Shown here: piece after piece, positions 50,819-55,817 of the stretch
Layout: each line of letters opens with the position of its first letter
Numbering within the stretch: the first letter of the stretch is position 1
Assembly: GCA_018268935.1 (NCBI GenBank)
Contig: JAFDVS010000011.1
Coordinates: 1-55,817 of the forward strand
Origin: Acidobacteriota bacterium
GTDB taxonomy: Bacteria > Acidobacteriota > Terriglobia > Bryobacterales > Bryobacteraceae
DNA length: 55,817 nt
Reading direction: 5' to 3'
Program-made: the position numbers and the translations under genes
Notes under the pieces: model-generated
Seen by the model: the letters and a program-made list of their open reading frames with translations, nothing else
What the model was told of the DNA's origin: nothing
The model's database searches: none

Positions 50819-53800
50819 ATGAAGAGTCTTGCCATGCTGCTGCTGGCGGCCATGTCCCTGCATGCCCAGTTCGTGCGTGGGACCTTATTGGGTACGGTAA
50901 GCGATGAATCGGGCGCGGTGATTGCCGGCGCTTCCGTTACGCTGAAAAACACCGACACTAACGAAACCAAATCGGCGACAACCGACGAAAGCGGCGGATA
51001 CACATTTCCCGCTCTTTTGCCCGGATCGTACAGTATCGAAGTGAAGCAATCCGGCTTCAAGCTGCGGTCCCTCACCGGCATCAGGCTCGAAGTAAACCAG
51101 ACCGCCCGCGTGGATGTGAAACTCTCCGTTGGCGAGGTTTCCGAACGCATCGAGGTTACGGCCAATGCCTTGTTGCTCAAAACCGATACCTCTGACATTG
51201 GTCACGTGGTCACCAACAAACAGATCGTGGAATTGCCGCTCAATGGGCGCGATTATCTGCAATTGGCTCGGCTGATTCCGGGTGTTGTTCCCTCCCGCGC
51301 CGGGGCAACAGCAGGGCAGAAGGGCGTTGCGCGGAGCGTCAATTCGGTAGGAGCGCGCGATACCTCAGTCAGCTTCCTGCTGGACGGCGTGGACACCAAC
51401 GACGTCTCGTTCCAGACGCCTTCGGTGACTCCCTCGATCGACGCGATCGAAGAGTTCAAGGTGCTGCAGAACGCCTATTCCGCGGAGTTCGGCCGCGGGG
51501 CAACGCAGGTCTTGACTGCATTGAAGTCGGGGAGCAATCAGTTCAAAGGTGCGCTCTTTGAGTTCAACCGCAACGACAAGCTGGCGAGCCGCAGTTTCTT
51601 TCAATTGACCAACCCCGCCGCCTTGAAGCAGAACCAGTTCGGCGGCACCTTCGGGGGGCCGGTTTTCAAAGACAAGACGTTCTTCTTTGTGAATTATGAA
51701 GGGCAGCGTATCCGCACAGGCGGAACGGGCTTTGGATTTGTGCCCACCGCCCAGCAGTTGCAGGGCGATTTTAGCGCCACGGCCGATCCGCGGATTTACG
51801 ACCCGGCGACGCTCGATGCCGCGACGCGCGTGCGCCAGCAGTTTCCCGGCAACCGTATCCCGTCATCGCGATTTTCACCCCGCGGGCAGAAGGTAGTGCC
51901 GCTGTTCCAGGCTCCGAACTTCAGCGGGCGAGTGGGTCAGAACTATACGCGGGAGGTGGGGCAGGTGAACGACAACAACCAGGGGAATGCGCGCGTCGAT
52001 CACCGGTTTTCCGGAAAAGACAGCATTTTCGTCCGCTATTCGGTTTTGGATTCCTTTCGCACGCGGTATGGAACCATCCCGCTCACCGGCACGCTGGATG
52101 ATATCCGCGGGCAGAACGGCGCATTCAACTGGGTGCACACCGTGAGCCCGACCGTGCTGAATGAATTCCGCCTCGGGTTCAACCGGAACAAGTATCTGAC
52201 TCCGCCGGAGGGCTCAGTCGGTGAGAATCCATCGCGCGATCTGTTTGGATTTACCAACACCACGACGGACCCGGTGACCAGCTACGGGCTTCCGAACTTC
52301 GGATTCACGGGCGGATTCAGCGGGCTGGGGCCGGGGTCGCAGTTCCCGCAGAACGCGATTACCCAGACCTGGCAGTTGGTGAATAACCTGACATGGATCC
52401 GCGGATCGCACACTTTGAAGAGCGGCGTGGATTTCCGCCGCACTCGGTTGACCCAGTTGGTGGCGAACAACGATCGTGGGTCCTTCAGCTTCACCGGGCA
52501 ATTCACGAATAATCCTGCAGCTTCGGCGGGAACGGGCAGTGCGATTGCGGATTTGCTGTTGGGATACCCGCTGACAGCGGCCGCCGCCGCGGGCGATCAA
52601 TTAGGGCACAACTACAACGAACTCTATTCGGTCTATTTCCAGGACGATTGGAAAGTGAACACGCGCCTGACGCTGAATCTGGGGCTGCGCTATGAATACA
52701 TCACTCCGTGGAGAGAAAAGCTGAACCGGTTCACCATACTCGATTTCGATGATCCACGCGGGCGGCTGTTGCTGGCCGGCACTTCGAACGCATTTGTGCC
52801 GGGGCAGGGTATTGTGAGTGCGGGGCGCGATATTCCGGAGCGCATCTTCTCTCCCGACAAAAACAACTTCGCTCCGCGCATTGGGTTGGCATACCGGCCG
52901 TTCAGCCGTACGGTAATCCGGTCTGGCGTCGGATTCTTCTATGACGTGCAGGAAGGCAACGAGGCGCAGTTCCTGAGGAATAACGCACCTTTGTTCTTTG
53001 TGCAGAACTACCAGTCCGATCCGCTCACGCCGACGCTACGGCTGGACACGTTGTTCCCGTCCGGGGGAAACCTGCCATCGGGTGCGATTCAACCGTTTAC
53101 GCTATCCACGTTCCGCACGCCCTACGTGGCGCAATGGAATTTCAATATCGAACGCGAACTGGCTGGAAACCTGTTGTTCGAAGTTGGCTACGTGGGGTCC
53201 AAAGGCACCCATCTTCTGCGGCGGACGAACTTCCAGCAGTGGGAAGGGATTCTGGTGCAGGATCCGGCGCGGCCGCTGCCGCTGGCGCAGCGAGTGCGCT
53301 TCCCCAACTTCTCCCCGACAGTACTCATCGGATCGGAGAACGGTGGATCTTCTACCTATCATGGACTGATCACGAAGGTGGAACGCCGGCTCGGGAACGG
53401 GCTCAGCTTCCTCACTTCCTACACATGGTCGAAAGCGATCGACGATTCCCACAGTTCCTCGAACTTCACCGGCTCTCCGTCGAATGCCCAGTGCCGGTGC
53501 GATCTGCGCGGCAACAAGGGGCCCTCAGCCTTCGACATTACCCATCGCGTCGTGGTCAGCTACGGCTACGAATTGCCTTTCGGAAAGGGTAAGCCGTTCC
53601 TGAACAGTGGCGGCGCAGCAAACAAATTCGTGGGGGGATGGCAATTGAACGGCATCACTTACGCCCAAAGCGGCCCCACAGCGCAGATCAACACGCAAGG
53701 GGACAATGCCAACATCGGTACGGGCGCGGGCAGCAGCAACAACCAGCGTCCGAATCTGGTCGCGGGCCAATTCGATGGCATCGATACCGGAGCGAGCATC

Positions 53801-54115
53801 AAACAACGCGGGATTGATCCCGGCACCTACTTCTTCAACCGGTCGGCCTATGCCATGCCTCCGCTGTTCCGGCTGGGTAATCTCGGCAAGAACACGATTC
53901 GCGGGCCGGGCGCCATGGGCTCCGACTTCTCGCTATTCAAGAACACAGCCATCACGGAGCGAATCAATACCCAGTTCCGCGCTGAGTTTTTCAACATCCT
54001 GAACCAGAATAACTTTGGGCTCCCGGGATTGTTGCTGGCCACGCCAACCTTCGGCGTCATCAACGGCTCGTCGGGAGGGCGTGTCGTGCAGTTCGGCCTG
54101 AAACTGATCTTTTGA
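50819..54115 (+). CDS. Oar-like TonB-dependent outer-membrane receptor with carboxypeptidase-regulatory domain
   Basis: 1098 residues. Signal peptide MKSLAMLLLAAMSLHAQ. A carboxypeptidase-regulatory-like domain (RGTLLGTVSDESGAVIAGASV, GGYTFPALLPGSYSIEVKQSGF) covers residues about 18-105, then a plug-like domain (IVELPLNGRDYLQLARLIPG, VSFLLDGVDTNDVSFQ) and a barrel of alternating strands with NLGLRYEYITPW, FAPRIGLAYRPFSRTVIR and the C-terminal VVQFGLKLIF. It probably imports or exports large nutrients or acts in adhesion; substrate unknown. A good Shine-Dalgarno (GAGGTGG, 7 nt from ATG) shows that not all genes here are leaderless. Homologous to the 10-kb receptor but not a recent copy. Confidence 0.9.
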   Translation: MKSLAMLLLAAMSLHAQFVRGTLLGTVSDESGAVIAGASVTLKNTDTNETKSATTDESGGYTFPALLPGSYSIEVKQSGFKLRSLTGIRLEVNQTARVDVKLSVGEVSERIEVTANALLLKTDTSDIGHVVTNKQIVELPLNGRDYLQLARLIPGVVPSRAGATAGQKGVARSVNSVGARDTSVSFLLDGVDTNDVSFQTPSVTPSIDAIEEFKVLQNAYSAEFGRGATQVLTALKSGSNQFKGALFEFNRNDKLASRSFFQLTNPAALKQNQFGGTFGGPVFKDKTFFFVNYEGQRIRTGGTGFGFVPTAQQLQGDFSATADPRIYDPATLDAATRVRQQFPGNRIPSSRFSPRGQKVVPLFQAPNFSGRVGQNYTREVGQVNDNNQGNARVDHRFSGKDSIFVRYSVLDSFRTRYGTIPLTGTLDDIRGQNGAFNWVHTVSPTVLNEFRLGFNRNKYLTPPEGSVGENPSRDLFGFTNTTTDPVTSYGLPNFGFTGGFSGLGPGSQFPQNAITQTWQLVNNLTWIRGSHTLKSGVDFRRTRLTQLVANNDRGSFSFTGQFTNNPAASAGTGSAIADLLLGYPLTAAAAAGDQLGHNYNELYSVYFQDDWKVNTRLTLNLGLRYEYITPWREKLNRFTILDFDDPRGRLLLAGTSNAFVPGQGIVSAGRDIPERIFSPDKNNFAPRIGLAYRPFSRTVIRSGVGFFYDVQEGNEAQFLRNNAPLFFVQNYQSDPLTPTLRLDTLFPSGGNLPSGAIQPFTLSTFRTPYVAQWNFNIERELAGNLLFEVGYVGSKGTHLLRRTNFQQWEGILVQDPARPLPLAQRVRFPNFSPTVLIGSENGGSSTYHGLITKVERRLGNGLSFLTSYTWSKAIDDSHSSSNFTGSPSNAQCRCDLRGNKGPSAFDITHRVVVSYGYELPFGKGKPFLNSGGAANKFVGGWQLNGITYAQSGPTAQINTQGDNANIGTGAGSSNNQRPNLVAGQFDGIDTGASIKQRGIDPGTYFFNRSAYAMPPLFRLGNLGKNTIRGPGAMGSDFSLFKNTAITERINTQFRAEFFNILNQNNFGLPGLLLATPTFGVINGSSGGRVVQFGLKLIF

Positions 54116-54170
54116 CGTTGAGAAGGAGTCTTGTCCCTTTTCCAGCGTGATTCGCGCACTACAGGGTGAA

Positions 54171-54290
54171 ATGAGACTCCTTACACTCCCCTTCCTGATC
54201 CTGCTGGCGTTCGTGGATATGCTCGCCAATCATCTGGCTGGCTTTGAGGATGGAACGGTTCCTGTCCGCCGCGGCGCGCGTGTGCGGTGA
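54171..54290 (+). CDS. Possible 39-residue exported peptide
   Basis: ATG at 54171 starts MRLLTLPFLILLAFVDMLANHLAG, a plausible signal peptide or single membrane helix, then a short basic tail and a stop at 54288-54290, one base before the end of the convergent PQQ-propeller gene. AGGG lies 4 nt upstream of the ATG. It is either a small membrane peptide or the 5' stump of a truncated gene. Coding is uncertain. Confidence 0.25.
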   Translation: MRLLTLPFLILLAFVDMLANHLAGFEDGTVPVRRGARVR

Positions 54291-55673
54291 CTATGGCTTC
54301 GCGCCAAAGGCATGCAGGGCTTGCGTGGTCCGGATGAAGATCCTGCCTCCCGCGATGGCTGGTGTTGCGTACACATCCTCTTCCAGTGGACTGGTGGAGA
54401 GCGTCGTCTGTTCGGGAGATGCGGCAAGGACGACGACGAATCCGGCCTCAGTCACGAAAAAGACCTTCCCGTCGGCGGCGACTGGTGACGCGTAGATACG
54501 GTCCGGTGTGGAGCGAAGCCGCCCCTGTTTGTGCAGTGCGCCGGTCTGAGGGTCGAGTGTACTGAGAATACCCGCGTCGCTGATCATGTAGAGTACCCCT
54601 TGGTAGAGGACGGTGGAGGGCAACTGGGGAATTCCGCGGTGGAATTTCCAGAGAATTTTTCCGCCAGGTTCGATAGCCAGCAGACTGTTTTCCGCGGCCA
54701 TTCCCTGCACGAAGAAGCCCCACTCTCCTTCGTCCAGTTTCTGATTCCGGTCAAGATCCAGGTAGGGAAAGAAGGATTTCGCGCGACCCTCCGGTAACTC
54801 CTCCTTCTGCAGCGCTCCATCGCCGTTCTTGTCATGCCGGCGCATTTCCTCAAACGGCGGAACAGGAATCTGGCGCCCGGGGTCGTTCTCCGGCAGGTTA
54901 TAGCCGTTGATATAAATACGATTTCCGGCCACAACCGGAACCGACTTCATTTCGCTCGCCAGGCCCTTGGCGTGCCACAATACCTCGCCCGTGGAGGCCT
55001 GGTAGGCGTCCATGCGAAACGAGCCTGGGGCCAGGATAGTGAGCGGACCACCCTGTTGCTGAAAAAGCACCGGCGTGGAATGTCCGCTGACCGCTTCGGG
55101 GCGGCTCTTTCTCCATTTCTCCTTCCCGTCGTTTTTCCCAACTGCCAGGGCGAAGGACCCGCGGGTCTGGTCGCAGATGAGAATGACGAGATCACCAGCC
55201 AGGATTGGCGACGCTCCCATCCCATAGAAATTGTCGAAGGGGCCAAGTGGCAAACGCCATCTCTCCTTGCCTCCGCTGGTGTAGCTGAGCAGGCCATACT
55301 CGGGAAAGAAGACATATACATTGCCGTCCTCCGCGGAGACAGAGGGTGAGGCCGCATTGTTGCGTTTGTCAAAGACATCGCGGCGGGGCCGGGGCGCCTC
55401 CTGCTTCCACAACAGGCTGCCGTCGGTAGTTTTCAGACAGAATGTGACGAGCCGATCGTTTTCTACTCCGGTGAGGAAGATGCGTTCCCCCCTCACAACG
55501 GGCGAGGAATGCCCCATGGGCACGGACACCCTCCAGAGGCGATTCTTTGGACCGAACTCCGGGGGCAGATTCCGTTCCTGCGAAACGCCCGATCCATTGG
55601 GGCCGCGGAAGCGCAGCCAGTCCTCTCCCCACAGCGCCAGACACCCGCCCAAGAGAAGAACAAGAAGCCGCAT
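54291..55673 (-). CDS. Exported PQQ-like beta-propeller protein with EF-hand insert
   Basis: 460 residues from the ATG at 55671-55673. Signal peptide MRLLVLLLGGCLALWGED (LGGC could be a lipobox). The mature part starts WLRFRGPNGSGVS, a usual opening of exported PQQ-type propellers, with blades of the form VRGERIFLTGVENDRLVTFCLKTTDGSLLWKQ and AGDLVILICDQTRGSFALAVGKNDGKEKWRK. Between blades, around residues 278-320, two EF-hand loops are inserted (RHDKNGDGALQKEE and DLDRNQKLDEGEW); the first has the full D-x-N/D-x-D-G-x-L-x-x-E pattern, the second is weaker. Calcium may therefore set the position of flanking blades. The PQQ-ligating residues of dehydrogenases are not evident, so it is probably not an enzyme. 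Confidence 0.85.
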   Translation of the reverse strand: MRLLVLLLGGCLALWGEDWLRFRGPNGSGVSQERNLPPEFGPKNRLWRVSVPMGHSSPVVRGERIFLTGVENDRLVTFCLKTTDGSLLWKQEAPRPRRDVFDKRNNAASPSVSAEDGNVYVFFPEYGLLSYTSGGKERWRLPLGPFDNFYGMGASPILAGDLVILICDQTRGSFALAVGKNDGKEKWRKSRPEAVSGHSTPVLFQQQGGPLTILAPGSFRMDAYQASTGEVLWHAKGLASEMKSVPVVAGNRIYINGYNLPENDPGRQIPVPPFEEMRRHDKNGDGALQKEELPEGRAKSFFPYLDLDRNQKLDEGEWGFFVQGMAAENSLLAIEPGGKILWKFHRGIPQLPSTVLYQGVLYMISDAGILSTLDPQTGALHKQGRLRSTPDRIYASPVAADGKVFFVTEAGFVVVLAASPEQTTLSTSPLEEDVYATPAIAGGRIFIRTTQALHAFGAKP

Positions 55674-55738
55674 CCCGGAAGTGTACCGCAAAGTGAGGCG
55701 AGGACCGGTTCGGCAGAAATCGGGCAGCGAGGACTCAT

Positions 55739-55765
55739 TTGTTAACAAGACAGAGTTGTTAACAA
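55739..55765. promoter_or_regulatory. Two TTGTTAACAA palindromes upstream of the edge gene
   Basis: TTGTTAACAA, itself a 10-bp palindrome, occurs at 55739-55748 and 55756-55765, 17 bp apart. The second overlaps the -35 of the promoter before the gene at 55795. They look like tandem operator sites. Confidence 0.5.
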
Positions 55766-55786
55766 TGGTTCATCTCGTGCTATAAG
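55759..55786 (+). promoter_or_regulatory. Promoter of the gene at the right edge
   Basis: TTAACA (55759-55764), 16-bp spacer, TATAAG (55781-55786), ending 8 nt before the ATG at 55795; predicts a nearly leaderless transcript under control of the TTGTTAACAA sites. Confidence 0.5.
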
Positions 55787-55794
55787 TGTTAATT

Positions 55795-55817
55795 ATGGTG
55801 CGTCCTGAAAGACGCGT
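55795..55817 (+). CDS. Start of an unidentified gene, cut by window end
   Basis: ATG at 55795 opens a frame reading MVRPERR to the window edge. Only seven codons are visible, so no identification is possible. Well-formed promoter and operator-like repeats upstream make it a likely real start, perhaps of a self-regulated transcription factor. Confidence 0.4.

Noticed and set aside
50819..54115. Recent duplication between the two TonB-dependent receptors
   Set aside because: They share architecture and short motifs only; signal peptides, plug and barrel sequences differ throughout, so they are old paralogues.
1..55817. tRNA or rRNA genes, CRISPR arrays, insertion sequences, phage attachment sites
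   Set aside because: No T-arm/anticodon arm pattern, no regularly spaced repeats, no transposase or integrase gene and no terminal inverted repeats were seen on either strand. The Rpn-type protein is the only transposase-related sequence and has no flanking repeats.

Overview
The window looks like chromosomal DNA of a GC-rich Acidobacteriota, most likely of the Bryobacterales/Solibacter group. This is an inference from the gene set: two very large Oar-type TonB-dependent outer-membrane proteins with N-terminal carboxypeptidase-regulatory domains, many Tat-exported secondary-metabolism and carbohydrate enzymes (sulfatase, enolase superfamily, Gfo/Idh/MocA, DUF362), a sigma factor/serine-threonine kinase-TPR pair, YCF48 and PQQ-propeller proteins, and the small AT-hook-like protein typical of that group. 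No transposase, integrase, CRISPR array, tRNA or rRNA was found. The window is not an obvious island.

Layout. 0-5.2 kb: the 3' end of lepA faces a four-gene, translationally coupled operon on the minus strand (sensor kinase, OmpR-type regulator, two exported TPR-type proteins), with a Pho-box-like direct repeat upstream. 5.2-10.2 kb: Tat-exported sulfatase, convergent enolase-superfamily enzyme, a divergent TetR regulator with an operator-like palindrome inside its promoter, nucleoside hydrolase and inorganic pyrophosphatase. 10.2-15.7 kb: a TonB-dependent receptor, an Rpn-type nuclease-like protein and a DUF362 protein. 15.8-22.9 kb: secA, an exported/membrane protein of unknown function and a SWIM/SNF2 helicase in one run. 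22.9-26.5 kb (minus): tandem GNAT, a SorB-like monohaem cytochrome c with a SorA-like sulfite oxidase, and an MFS transporter. 26.5-31.7 kb: two alpha/beta hydrolases, a YCF48-like protein, a possible ATP-grasp relative, and two candidate structured RNAs. 31.7-37 kb (minus): two sodium:solute symporters, a DUF3311 partner, an AT-hook-like small protein with two matching palindromic operators, and an APC permease. 37-42.7 kb: glpD-yihY, a 430-bp gene-poor structured gap, ornithine cyclodeaminase-like enzyme and a PL11 rhamnogalacturonan lyase. 42.7-47.1 kb: Gfo/Idh/MocA oxidoreductase, an orotate phosphoribosyltransferase-like gene, an unknown protein and TPR/small proteins. 47.2-55.8 kb: ECF-like sigma plus overlapping kinase, a small protein, the second TonB-dependent receptor, a PQQ-propeller protein with EF-hands, and the start of a gene cut by the window edge.

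The most interesting non-coding signals are: (1) about 245 nt at 27856-28101 between a near-consensus sigma70 promoter and a strong intrinsic terminator, holding a 12-bp long-range stem, a 16-nt stretch able to pair with the 3' end of 16S rRNA and a 16-codon mini-ORF; (2) a minus-strand terminator and several hairpins in the 39.55-39.99 kb gap next to a 22-codon Tat-signal remnant; (3) a recurring arrangement of a -10 hexamer ending 6-8 nt before the ATG at unrelated genes, which suggests widespread leaderless transcription; and (4) paired TGTTC-N8-GAACA palindromes bracketing a promoter. All functional statements come from reading motifs by eye; no searches were run.
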